From NCBI GenBank assembly GCA_023460085.1, contig JAEWRI010000014.1:1-43924 (forward strand): DNA of 43,924 bases, read 5' to 3'. Source of the stretch: Bacillota bacterium (GTDB lineage Bacteria; Bacillota; Clostridia; Christensenellales; SZUA-584). The first letter of the stretch is position 1; each line of letters begins with the position of its first letter. The position numbers were made by a program, and so were the translations under genes. Below are positions 30,383-38,424 of this stretch, one piece after another. A model generated the notes under the pieces. It saw nothing but the letters and a program-made list of their open reading frames with translations. It was not told the origin of the DNA and made no database searches.

Positions 30383-32764
30383 ATGATAGCGCCTTATAAA
30401 TGGCTCCGCGATTATGTGGAGATGGATATTGAACCGGCCGAGCTTGCCAAAAAGCTCATCATGGCAGGCACCGCGGTGGATCGCTTTGAAGAGCTTGGAG
30501 CGGAAATCAAAAGCGTTGTGGCGGGCAGGATTAACTCCATTAAAAAGCACCCTGACGCCGACAAGCTTTCTATCTGCATGGTGGATGTAGGCGATGAGGA
30601 ACTGCAGATCGTCTGCGGCGCGCACAATATTTTCGAGGGCGCGCTGGTTCCGGTTGCGCTGGTGGGAGCCTGCCTGCCGGGCGGTCTGAAAATTAACAAA
30701 GGCAAGCTGCGCGGCGTCTATTCCAACGGCATGCTGTGCTCCGGAGCGGAACTGGGGATTTCCGAGGAGCAGTACGAAGGCGCGGGTGTGGATGGCATCA
30801 TGATACTGCGTGAGAAAGCCGCTCCGGGTACGCCGCTGCGGGATTTGCTGGGCCTCACCGATGTGATGTTCGAGATAGAAGTTGGCGCCAATCGTCCCGA
30901 CTGCCTCTCCATACTGGGCGTTGCGCGCGAATGCGCTGCCGCGCTGGATAAAGGCATCGCGCTGCCCGAGACTGCATACAAAGATGCCGGGGGCAGTATT
31001 GCAGATTACGTCTCGGTAACCGTTCGGGATACCGATCTCTGCGAGCGATATATTGCGCGGGCTGTTAAAAACGTGAAGATCGGGCCGTCACCCGAATGGA
31101 TGCGCGAACGCCTGCAGTCGGCCGGTGTCCGCTCCATCAATAACATTGTGGATATCACCAACTTTGTGATGCTGGAAACGGGACAGCCGATGCACGCGTT
31201 TGATTATAACGATATTCGCGGAAAGCGAATCGTCGTGCGCCGCGCCAACTCGGGAGAGACGATCACCACGCTGGATGAAAAGGAGCGCGCGCTGACGGAG
31301 GATATGCTCCTGATCTGTGACGCGGAGGGACCTATCGCGCTGGCAGGCATCATGGGCGGACAGGATTCCGGTATACGCGAGAACACCGCGACGGTTGTTT
31401 TTGAATCCGCCAAGTTCTCGCTGGGCAACGTGCGCCGTACTTCACGTACGTTGGGTATGGCGACCGAGTCCTCGATGCGCTTCTCCAAGGGGATTGACGC
31501 CGCAGGATGCAAGACGGCAATGGATAGAGCGCTTCACTTGGTAGAGCAGTTGGGTGCGGGAGAGATTGTTGCGGGCGAGATTGACGTCTGTGCGGCGGAT
31601 CTTTCACCTCGCAGTGTTTCGGTCAGTGCCGGCAAGATAAACGCGGTGCTGGGTACGGCGCTCCCGGCGGAGGAGATGGCCGCGCTGCTTCGGCGTGCGT
31701 TCATTGCCACTTCGCTGGAGGGCGAGGTGCTGACATGTGAAATCCCCAGCTTTCGCGGCGATATCCGTATCGGAGAGGACATTGCGGAAGAGGTGGCACG
31801 GATTTACGGGTACGACAGGATTCCGATGCAGCCTATCACGGGTCTGGTGCAGCGAGGCATGATTCCGCCAAGTGAGAAGTGTGTCGATAAAGCGCGCGCC
31901 CGGCTTACCGCGCTGGGGTTCTTTGAGTGCGTGACGTATTCGTTCTGCTCACAGGCGGAGCCGGACAGACTGGGCCTCGCAGCGGACGACGAGCGCCGCG
32001 GCATGGTACGCATCATTAACCCGCTGGGCGACGAACAGGGCTGGATGCGCACCTCGCCGGTTCCCGACATGATGCGCGTGATTGCGCTGAACCTGAATAA
32101 GAGGACACAGAACATCCGGCTGTTTGAAACGGGCCGGGTGTATCTGAAAAAAGCAGACGCGCTGCCGGAAGAGAGAAAATACATCTGCATGGGCATGTGC
32201 GGCGACGAGGATTTCTTCTCGCTCAAGGGTGCGGTGGAGAATCTGCTGGACGTGTACGGACTCCGTAACCTGCGCTTCTTGCCCGAATCTTCCGACTATT
32301 ACCACCCGGGCCGACGCGCGGGGATATATATCCGGCATGAAAAGTTGGGTGAATTGGGAGAAATTCATCCGGACGTTGCGGAAAAATACGGCATCGAGAA
32401 GCGCGTTTACATCGCGGAGCTTTCCGTGGCAGCCATTTGCGCGCATGCGGACGAGGCAATTCGGTACGAGCCGCTGCCGAAATTCCCGGCGGTTGAGCGT
32501 GATATTGCGCTGACGGTGGATGAGGAGGTAACGGCGGGCAGTCTGCTGGAATGTATCCGAAAGCACGCGGGGGCGCATTTTGAGCGCGCGTCGCTGTTTG
32601 ACGTTTATACCGGCGAAAAGCTGGGCGCGGGCAAAAAGAGCCTTGCGTTTACCATCGTATTTCGCGCGAAGGAGAGAACGCTCACCGACGAGGAGGCAAA
32701 CGAAGCACGGGATGCCGTGGTTGCGGCGGCCAGCAAGGCACATGGCGCTGCGCTTCGCGAATGA
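30383..32764 (+). CDS. pheT: Phenylalanyl-tRNA synthetase beta subunit
   Basis: Encodes 793 residues, full length. An EMAP-like tRNA-binding domain lies at about 40-150 (KKHPDADKLSICMVD). The B3/B4 editing domain, B5 domain (PSFRGDIRIGEDIAEEVARIYG), catalytic-like core and C-terminal ferredoxin-like anticodon-binding domain (FPAVERDIALTVD) follow in order. It binds tRNA-Phe and hydrolyses mischarged Tyr-tRNA-Phe. The next gene has its own promoter, starting 25 bases after the stop. Confidence 0.97.
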   Translation: MIAPYKWLRDYVEMDIEPAELAKKLIMAGTAVDRFEELGAEIKSVVAGRINSIKKHPDADKLSICMVDVGDEELQIVCGAHNIFEGALVPVALVGACLPGGLKINKGKLRGVYSNGMLCSGAELGISEEQYEGAGVDGIMILREKAAPGTPLRDLLGLTDVMFEIEVGANRPDCLSILGVARECAAALDKGIALPETAYKDAGGSIADYVSVTVRDTDLCERYIARAVKNVKIGPSPEWMRERLQSAGVRSINNIVDITNFVMLETGQPMHAFDYNDIRGKRIVVRRANSGETITTLDEKERALTEDMLLICDAEGPIALAGIMGGQDSGIRENTATVVFESAKFSLGNVRRTSRTLGMATESSMRFSKGIDAAGCKTAMDRALHLVEQLGAGEIVAGEIDVCAADLSPRSVSVSAGKINAVLGTALPAEEMAALLRRAFIATSLEGEVLTCEIPSFRGDIRIGEDIAEEVARIYGYDRIPMQPITGLVQRGMIPPSEKCVDKARARLTALGFFECVTYSFCSQAEPDRLGLAADDERRGMVRIINPLGDEQGWMRTSPVPDMMRVIALNLNKRTQNIRLFETGRVYLKKADALPEERKYICMGMCGDEDFFSLKGAVENLLDVYGLRNLRFLPESSDYYHPGRRAGIYIRHEKLGELGEIHPDVAEKYGIEKRVYIAELSVAAICAHADEAIRYEPLPKFPAVERDIALTVDEEVTAGSLLECIRKHAGAHFERASLFDVYTGEKLGAGKKSLAFTIVFRAKERTLTDEEANEARDAVVAAASKAHGAALRE

Positions 32765-32788
32765 TACAACATTGTGTATAGACGGTTG

Positions 32789-32817
32789 TTGAAATAATCA
32801 CTATGTTGGTATATAAT
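32789..32817 (+). promoter_or_regulatory. SigmaA-type promoter for zapA
   Basis: TTGAAA (32789-32794) and TATAAT (32812-32817) with a 17-base spacer, one of the best-formed promoters in the window. Confidence 0.75.
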
Positions 32818-32855
32818 AGTACTAATTATAGGGGTTTTGGGGTGCTTGACGCTGT

Positions 32856-33212
32856 ATGGAAAAGACACGAACGATGGTGAAGATTTGCGGCAAGGAATAC
32901 ATGATGGCCGGCTACGAGAGCGAAGAGTATATTCACCGTGTCGCCATCTATGTGGACAGAAAGATGTCGGAGCTCAAAGGCCAGTACGTCAATCTGAATC
33001 CCGGTACGCTGTCGGTGCTTACGTCTCTGAACATCGCGGACGATCTTCTGAAACTGCAGGAACAGTTTGACGCCCTCAGCGCAGAATACGGTAAGCTTGC
33101 CGAGGAAAACAAGGGCCTGCGCCCGGAGATGTCTTTCGAGAAAGACGGGCACCGCTCCAACGTGTCCTCTATCAAAAAGGACAAGGGCCAGCTGTTCGAC
33201 AACTATAAGTGA
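32856..33212 (+). CDS. zapA: Cell division protein ZapA
   Basis: Encodes 118 residues. The N-terminal half has VKICGKEYMMAGYESEEYI and a VDRKM helix, as in Bacillota ZapA. The long helix LLKLQEQFDALSAEYGKLAEEN is the dimerising coiled coil. ZapA bundles FtsZ filaments at the division site. The ATG at 32856 has only a loose GGGG site; an alternative ATG at 32874 is also possible. A monocistronic unit between its own promoter and a hairpin. The pheT-zapA neighbourhood is conserved in Bacillota. Confidence 0.88.
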   Translation: MEKTRTMVKICGKEYMMAGYESEEYIHRVAIYVDRKMSELKGQYVNLNPGTLSVLTSLNIADDLLKLQEQFDALSAEYGKLAEENKGLRPEMSFEKDGHRSNVSSIKKDKGQLFDNYK

Positions 33213-33236
33213 GCAGACTGGGTAAAGACTTCGGCT

Positions 33237-33265
33237 AAGCGTACCTTGCTTGGTGCGCTTATTTT
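33237..33265 (+). terminator. Terminator after zapA
   Basis: AAGCGTACC and GGTGCGCTT form a 9-bp stem (one G-T) around TTGCTT, followed by ATTTTAT. The T-run is short. Confidence 0.6.
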
Positions 33266-33302
33266 ATGGGACGAAGGTTTACAAATTCGACATAAACACA
33301 CA

Positions 33303-33331
33303 TTGAAAACGCCTATTAGGCACTATATACT
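33303..33331 (+). promoter_or_regulatory. SigmaA-type promoter for the M50-scpAB operon
   Basis: TTGAAA (33303-33308) and TATACT (33326-33331), 17 bases apart, 31 bases before the start codon. Confidence 0.72.
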
Positions 33332-33361
33332 GAATATAAAATATTGGGATGGAGTGAAAGA

Positions 33362-34093
33362 ATGGTCAATCTGCCGATCAGCGAGCTGTTTAACGGGAAT
33401 TTTCAGGGGTTTTTCATCAATCTGCTTTTGATATTGCCCGCGCTCGTGATTGCCATTTCGTTCCACGAGGCCGCGCATGCCTGGATGGCCTGGAAGATGG
33501 GAGATCCCACGGCCAGGAATCTTGGCCGCGTTACGCTGGATCCCACCAAACACTTCGATTTGCTGGGTTTTTTATCCTTCGCTTTGATAGGCTTTGGCTG
33601 GGGCAAGCCCACGCCAACGAACCCGCGCAACTACTATAACTACAAAAAAGGCAATGTGCTGGTTGCGCTGGCGGGCGTCACGACCAACCTGATAATATCT
33701 GTGGTGACGACGGGCATCATATCGCTGATGTACGCGCTGGGGGCCTTTAGCAGCGTTACGGGCAGCACGCTGGGCAATATCATGGGGATTCTGCTCGTGA
33801 TATTGTTTGAGGTTGCGCTGCTCAACATGGTGCTTTGCTTCTTCAACCTGATACCGATACCGCCGTTGGACGGACATCACCTGGTAAAGGGTTTCATTGC
33901 GCGCAGGAGCCCGAAGTTTTATATGTACTATAATCAGTATGGCTATCTTGCCCTGATTGTGCTGCTGTTCCTGGTGCCGGGTGTCAGCAGCGCGTTTTTT
34001 GGCCTTATCGTTTGGGTGTTTCAGTGGGTTGTACGGCTGTTCGGCGCTTCGGAAGCGTTTGCCGTATTTCTTCGGATCTTGAGTTTATTATAA
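33362..34093 (+). CDS. Site-2-type intramembrane/membrane zinc protease (M50, YwhC-like)
   Basis: Encodes 243 residues from the ATG at 33362 with GGAGTG before it; the longer TTG frame at 33344 would place that site inside. The zinc motif HEAAH is at 35-39, and the third ligand region IPIPPLDGHH comes after four of about six membrane helices. Members cleave membrane or membrane-released substrates, but the substrate of this YwhC-like group is unknown. It heads the scpA-scpB run and its stop overlaps the scpA ATG by one base (TAATG). Confidence 0.9.
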   Translation: MVNLPISELFNGNFQGFFINLLLILPALVIAISFHEAAHAWMAWKMGDPTARNLGRVTLDPTKHFDLLGFLSFALIGFGWGKPTPTNPRNYYNYKKGNVLVALAGVTTNLIISVVTTGIISLMYALGAFSSVTGSTLGNIMGILLVILFEVALLNMVLCFFNLIPIPPLDGHHLVKGFIARRSPKFYMYYNQYGYLALIVLLFLVPGVSSAFFGLIVWVFQWVVRLFGASEAFAVFLRILSLL

Positions 34094-34839
34094 TGCAAAA
34101 TGATGAATATAAAGTTCATATTGAGCAGTTTGAAGGGCCGCTGGATCTGCTGCTGCATCTGATAGGCCGCGCGCGCATCGACATCGAGCAAATCTTCGTG
34201 TCGGAGGTGACGGGGCAGTTCTTATCGTTCGTTTCCGAGATGCAGAGCCTGCCGATGGACAGCGCGAGCGAATTTCTGGAGATGGCGGCTACGCTGCTGT
34301 ACATCAAGTCCCGCATGATGCTGCCGCGCAGCGACGAAGAGGACGAAGAAGAGGAAGTTGATCCGGAGCAGGAGCTCATCGAACGGTTGAAGACATACAA
34401 GGCCTTCAAGGACGCGTCGGAGAAGATGCGGCCTCTGGAGGAGGGCGGCCTGTGTACATATTACAAGCTGCCGGAGGAAATTGCGTTCCCGGATGAGAAG
34501 TGGGAAATTGAGCAGATGACGCTTCAGGGGCTGTATGAAGCATTTCTGGAGGTGATGGCGCGCGTGCCGGATGCGCTGCCCGAGCGCTTGGAAACCATCG
34601 AAATTCAGCGCGAGACGTTTACGATGAAGGACAGGCGTCGACATATACTCGCCCTGCTGTCCGGGCAGAAGACGATCACGTTTTTCTCGTTGTTCTCCGA
34701 TGCGCGTACGAGGCTGGAGGTCGCCGTCACGTTTCTTGCGCTGCTGGATCTCATCCACAAGAGCGTGGTAACCATTGCCCAGCCGCGCTGTTTCGAAGAT
34801 ATCGTAATCACCAGGATAAGTGAGGAAGCCGCGGTTTGA
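34093..34839 (+). CDS. scpA: Segregation and condensation protein A
   Basis: Encodes 248 residues from the ATG at 34093, sharing its first base with the M50 stop; the longer frame reaches into that gene without a site. It begins YKVHIEQFEGPLDLLLHLI, the ScpA N-terminal kleisin helix that contacts SMC. An acidic run (DEEDEEEEVD) lies mid-protein and the C-terminal winged helix ends the chain. ScpA with ScpB and SMC forms the condensin complex for chromosome segregation. The scpB start codon overlaps its stop. Confidence 0.95.
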   Translation: MQNDEYKVHIEQFEGPLDLLLHLIGRARIDIEQIFVSEVTGQFLSFVSEMQSLPMDSASEFLEMAATLLYIKSRMMLPRSDEEDEEEEVDPEQELIERLKTYKAFKDASEKMRPLEEGGLCTYYKLPEEIAFPDEKWEIEQMTLQGLYEAFLEVMARVPDALPERLETIEIQRETFTMKDRRRHILALLSGQKTITFFSLFSDARTRLEVAVTFLALLDLIHKSVVTIAQPRCFEDIVITRISEEAAV

Positions 34840-35348
34840 CGGAAGAACAGCTAAAAAAAGCATTAGAGAGTATATTGTTTGTCTCTGGGGACGCCGTGGC
34901 GCTCTCGGAGATCGCGCCTGCGCTGGAGACAGACGAGGAAACGTTGTCGCGCGTGGCGGATGAACTGGCGGAAGAGAAGCGCCAGTCCTCACAGGCCGTG
35001 CTGTTGGTGCGGGTGGACAACAAGCTGCAGCTTTGCTCCAACCCGGAATACATGATATATATCGACCGGGTGCTTCAACCCATCAAGAAGACCCGGCTTT
35101 CTCAATCCACGCTGGAGACTCTGGCCATCATTGCCTACAAACAGCCCATCACGCGGTTTGAAATCGAGCAGATCCGTGGCGTTCAGTGTAACTATTCGGT
35201 GGCGATGCTGGTGGAGAGGGGTCTCGTTGTGCGCGTGGGGCGCAAAAAAGCGCTGGGAAACCCGATGCTCTACGGTACCAGCGATGAATTTCTGAGACAT
35301 TTTGGCATATCATCGCTTCAGGAGCTTCCCGCTTTGAAGGAAGGATAA
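34836..35348 (+). CDS. scpB: Segregation and condensation protein B
   Basis: Encodes 170 residues from a TTG at 34836 (TTGA overlap with the scpA stop). Typical segments are LESILFVSGDAVALSEIA, TLETLAIIAYKQPITRFEIEQIRG and the second winged helix with VERGLVVRVGRK. ScpB dimerises and binds the centre of ScpA. Full length for Bacillota. Reliance on overlap suggests coupled translation to keep the subunits in proportion. Confidence 0.95.
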   Translation: MTEEQLKKALESILFVSGDAVALSEIAPALETDEETLSRVADELAEEKRQSSQAVLLVRVDNKLQLCSNPEYMIYIDRVLQPIKKTRLSQSTLETLAIIAYKQPITRFEIEQIRGVQCNYSVAMLVERGLVVRVGRKKALGNPMLYGTSDEFLRHFGISSLQELPALKEG

Positions 35349-35378
35349 ACGTATTTATTTCATATTTTAGATAATACT

Positions 35379-35413
35379 AACAACGTCGATTCTTTTTTTG
35401 GAAAGGCGTTGTT
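35379..35413 (+). promoter_or_regulatory. Stem-loop around the DUF2953 gene start
   Basis: AACAACG (35379-35385) pairs with CGTTGTT (35407-35413), followed by TTT. The ribosome site GGAAAGG (35400-35406) is at the loop edge. It could be a weak terminator after scpB or a translational control element. Confidence 0.35.
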
Positions 35414-35414
35414 T

Positions 35415-36068
35415 TTGATTTACCTTGCATGGGCTGCTCTGGCCGCGGTGATCATACTGTTTGTCACATGCCCGCTGAAAGCGGAAATACGGCAGGATAA
35501 CCTGCGCGTACATCTGGGCATACGGTTTCTGTTCATCCATATCCGGCGGGAGTATGAGATACGCCCTGATAGCGGCGGATACCTCGCTCTGTATGAGCTG
35601 AAGAAGAAGGAAGAGAAAAAGGTCACCACCCTGAGAAAGCTGCTGGCGAAAGACAAGGGCGAGGCTTCAGAGGTTTCTTTGGTCAATCTGTTAAAAATCG
35701 TAGGGCAAAACAGACGCGAGGGAAAGGAACGTAAGGCTTTTTCATATCTGAATAAAAAGAGCCGGTTTGATGTCGGCATAATGGCCGCTATCGGCATCGG
35801 GGACGCTTATTATACCGCTCTTTTGTGCGGATGGGTTGCGGCGGTGGGGAACGCCTTTTGCGCTGCCTATACAAGAGGCAATAAGCATTTTCGAATATCC
35901 GTTAAACCGGAGTTCAACCGCCTTTCTTTTTCGCTCCAAACCAACTGCATAATCGCCATCACGCTTGCAAATATTATACTTGGATATTTTATCTACAAAA
36001 TGAAAACGAGGGGTAAAGAAAATGCATCCAATCGAGAACATCATGCAAACTGCGATGTCCAAAATTAA
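35415..36068 (+). CDS. DUF2953 domain protein (YtfI-like)
   Basis: Encodes 217 residues from a TTG at 35415, 8 bases after GGAAAGG. A TTG two codons earlier (35409) is in frame but too close to the site. One N-terminal helix is followed by a soluble region with IRFLFIHIRREYEIRP, and a basic Lys-rich middle (KKKEEKKVTTLRKLLAKDKG). A C-terminal half with LNKKSRFDVGIMAAIGIGDAYYTALLCG is typical of DUF2953. In Bacillus the homologue YtfI is next to YtfJ (GerW), as here, where the two overlap by 47 bases. Linked to sporulation by position; biochemical role unknown. Confidence 0.82.
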   Translation: MIYLAWAALAAVIILFVTCPLKAEIRQDNLRVHLGIRFLFIHIRREYEIRPDSGGYLALYELKKKEEKKVTTLRKLLAKDKGEASEVSLVNLLKIVGQNRREGKERKAFSYLNKKSRFDVGIMAAIGIGDAYYTALLCGWVAAVGNAFCAAYTRGNKHFRISVKPEFNRLSFSLQTNCIIAITLANIILGYFIYKMKTRGKENASNREHHANCDVQN

Positions 36069-36426
36069 AGAAATCGTGGACGTGAATACGATAGTAGGCG
36101 ATCCGGTTGTCTCTGCAGACGGTTCTACCATTATTCCCATTACAAAGGTAAGCTTCGCGTTCGTCGCGGGCGGCGGTGAATATGGAGACGGTGCGCAAAA
36201 GTCGTCCTCTCAGGGGGGGCAGGAGTCAGGCTATCCTTTCGCCGGCGGCGCAAGTTCCGGGATCAGCATTACTCCGGTGGGCTTTCTGGTCGTAGACGAG
36301 TGCAATGTGCAGCTGCTGCCAGTTACCGGCAGGAGCATAGTTGAACAGATTGTGGAATCGATACCGGACCTGATCACTGAAATCAAGGATGCAGTACGAG
36401 GGAAAAGAAGCGGCGAGGTGGAATAA
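36022..36426 (+). CDS. gerW: GerW/YtfJ family spore germination protein
   Basis: Encodes 134 residues. The whole chain matches the family, beginning HPIENIMQTAMSKIKEIVDVN and continuing TIVGDPVVSADGSTIIPITKVSF, a Gly/Ser-rich loop, and then the hydrophobic strand SGISITPVGFLVVDE. GerW in Bacillus is a spore inner-membrane-associated protein needed for normal germination. The start lies 47 bases inside the preceding DUF2953 gene with a GAGGGG site. Supports, but does not prove, sporulation capacity. Confidence 0.9.
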   Translation: MHPIENIMQTAMSKIKEIVDVNTIVGDPVVSADGSTIIPITKVSFAFVAGGGEYGDGAQKSSSQGGQESGYPFAGGASSGISITPVGFLVVDECNVQLLPVTGRSIVEQIVESIPDLITEIKDAVRGKRSGEVE

Positions 36427-36429
36427 CGC

Positions 36430-37569
36430 GTGAAAAAGACGGTTCCGAAATTATTGGCGTTTATAATAGCTTTCAGCGCCATCTTCGTTTATAATATTAA
36501 AGACTCACGGGCGGATATCGGCGTTTCCGCGGAGTCGGCGATACTGATCGAAGCCCGGACGGGACGCATACTGTTCGAGCAGAATGCGTATGAGGAACTG
36601 CCCATGGCTTCTACCACCAAGGTGATGACAGCCATTCTGGCAATCGAGAACAGTGACCCGGATGATATCGTCGTGGTTTCTGATAACGCGAGCGGTATTG
36701 GCGGATCGTCGGTATGGCTGGATGTGGGAGAAAAGATGTCGATGTCTGACATGCTGTTTGGATTAATGCTGCGCTCGGGCAACGATGCCGCGATCGCTAT
36801 CGCGGAGCATGTCGGCGGAAGTCTGGATGGTTTCGTCGAGATGATGAACGCCAAAGCCAAGGAACTGGGCGCGTATCACACACATTTTGCCAACCCTAAC
36901 GGGTTGCCGGCGGAAAACCACTACACGACCGCCTACGACCTCGCACTTATCTGTGCGTATGCCATGAGTGAGCCGTACTTCTGTGAAATCGTCAAGACAC
37001 AGTACAAGACGATTCCATGGGAGGGACACGAATGGGATCGCGTGCTGATGAATAAGAATAAGCTGCTGTACGACTACGAGGGCTGCAATGGCATCAAGAC
37101 GGGGTATACCGACGCGGCAGGCCGCTGCCTCTGCTCCGCGGCAATGCGCGACGGCATGCAGCTCATATCGGTGGTGCTGGATGCGCCCGACATGTTCAAC
37201 GACTCCCGGCGGATGCTGGACTATGGGTTTGAAAACTATTCGTACAAGACGCTGGTGTCCGCGGGTGAGCATGTGGGCGACGTCAGCGTGGCCCACGGGA
37301 TGGAGGACAGCTTTCCCGTGTATACCGACGAGGATGTGGCGTATCCGCTGACTGATGAAGAGTATGCGCGCGTTCAGAAGAAGGTGTACATCGAATCATC
37401 CGTGGAAGCGCCGGTGGCGCAGGGGCAGGTTGTGGGCAGCGTTGATGTCTGGCTGGACGGGAAAAGGGTATATTCAGCCAGCCTGAAGGCAGCGCAAGAC
37501 ATCGGGGACAACTCGTATTGGTATCAATTGGACAAGCTGCTGGAGATGTGGATTTCACCGGCGGCTTAA
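36430..37569 (+). CDS. dacF: D-alanyl-D-alanine carboxypeptidase (DacF/PBP5 type)
   Basis: Encodes 379 residues from a GTG at 36430. A signal peptide (about 1-28) is followed by a peptidase S11 domain with the three catalytic motifs: SxxK as STTK (Ser61, Lys64), SGN (116-118) and KTG (223-225). The C-terminal domain (about 275-365) fits a PBP5 C-terminal beta domain. It trims the terminal D-Ala of muropeptides. In Bacillus DacF acts in the forespore and regulates cross-linking in the spore cortex. The 3-base gap after gerW and the scpAB-gerW-dacF order argue for the same role, but a vegetative DacA-type role is not excluded. Confidence 0.9.
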   Translation: MKKTVPKLLAFIIAFSAIFVYNIKDSRADIGVSAESAILIEARTGRILFEQNAYEELPMASTTKVMTAILAIENSDPDDIVVVSDNASGIGGSSVWLDVGEKMSMSDMLFGLMLRSGNDAAIAIAEHVGGSLDGFVEMMNAKAKELGAYHTHFANPNGLPAENHYTTAYDLALICAYAMSEPYFCEIVKTQYKTIPWEGHEWDRVLMNKNKLLYDYEGCNGIKTGYTDAAGRCLCSAAMRDGMQLISVVLDAPDMFNDSRRMLDYGFENYSYKTLVSAGEHVGDVSVAHGMEDSFPVYTDEDVAYPLTDEEYARVQKKVYIESSVEAPVAQGQVVGSVDVWLDGKRVYSASLKAAQDIGDNSYWYQLDKLLEMWISPAA

Positions 37570-37585
37570 AGCCGGGGAGGAATCT

Positions 37586-38290
37586 GTGAGGTTAAATCGA
37601 TATATTGCCATGTGTGGCGCAAGCTCGCGCCGCGGCGCAGATGTGCTGATTGCCGCTGGGAGAGTGACGGTTAACGGGGAAATCGTGGTTACAATGGGGC
37701 CGGAAATCGATCCGGAACGGGATGAGGTGCGTGTCGACAACCGCCCGCTCAAGCTGGAAGAGCGAAAGGTGTACATCATGCTCAACAAGCCTGTCGGATA
37801 TATCAGCGCCTGCAGCGACGATCGGGGAAGAAATACTGTGCTGTCGCTGATAGAAGGCGTGGAGGAACGAATTTTTCCGGTGGGCCGATTGGATTACGAT
37901 ACAGAGGGGTTGCTTCTGCTGACTAACGACGGCGATTTTGCTTATAAATGCACCCACCCGTCTGGAGAGGTAAAGAAGCGGTATCTTGCCGTGACAGACG
38001 GAATGCTTAGTGATGATGCAATTCGACAGCTGCGCCGGGGTGTGATGCTGGACGGAACCCTTACAAGCCCTGCCGTGGTAGAGATTAAGCGCAGGACGCA
38101 TGAAGCGACGGAGATTCTGATAACCATTCATGAGGGCAGGAACCGACAGGTGCGGCGCATGATGGAAGCGGTGGGCTCTGCCGTCCGCTATTTGAGGCGG
38201 GTTTCCGAAGGAAACCTGGAGCTTAAGGGCTTGAAACCGGGGGAATGGAGATATCTGACAAGGGAAGAGATTGAAAACATGACGCCCTGA
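37586..38290 (+). CDS. rluB: 23S rRNA pseudouridine synthase B (RluB/RsuA family)
   Basis: Encodes 234 residues from a GTG at 37586 with GGGGAGGAA. An S4 RNA-binding domain opens the chain (MRLNRYIAMCGASSRRGAD). The catalytic domain has GRLDYDTEGLLLLTNDG, with Asp103 as the nucleophile. It converts a uridine in 23S rRNA to pseudouridine. Last gene of the scpAB operon, as in many Firmicutes, ended by a terminator whose 5' arm overlaps the stop codon. Confidence 0.93.
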   Translation: MRLNRYIAMCGASSRRGADVLIAAGRVTVNGEIVVTMGPEIDPERDEVRVDNRPLKLEERKVYIMLNKPVGYISACSDDRGRNTVLSLIEGVEERIFPVGRLDYDTEGLLLLTNDGDFAYKCTHPSGEVKKRYLAVTDGMLSDDAIRQLRRGVMLDGTLTSPAVVEIKRRTHEATEILITIHEGRNRQVRRMMEAVGSAVRYLRRVSEGNLELKGLKPGEWRYLTREEIENMTP

Positions 38291-38311
38291 CGAAGGGCTT
38301 CTATTTTTTTT
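38284..38311 (+). terminator. Terminator after rluB
   Basis: GCCCT and AGGGC form a 5-bp stem around GACGA, followed by TTCTATTTTTTTT. A second hairpin, GCCTTTT with AAAAGGC (38312-38329), follows directly and has no T-run. Confidence 0.7.
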
Positions 38312-38424
38312 GCCTTTTGTTGAAAAGGCGAAAGGAAAAAGGGGATTAATGTAGAATAAAGAATACGGGGTAGGATAGGATTATTTTATAGCGTGCCCTA
38401 TAGTATAAATGGAGGTATTACATC

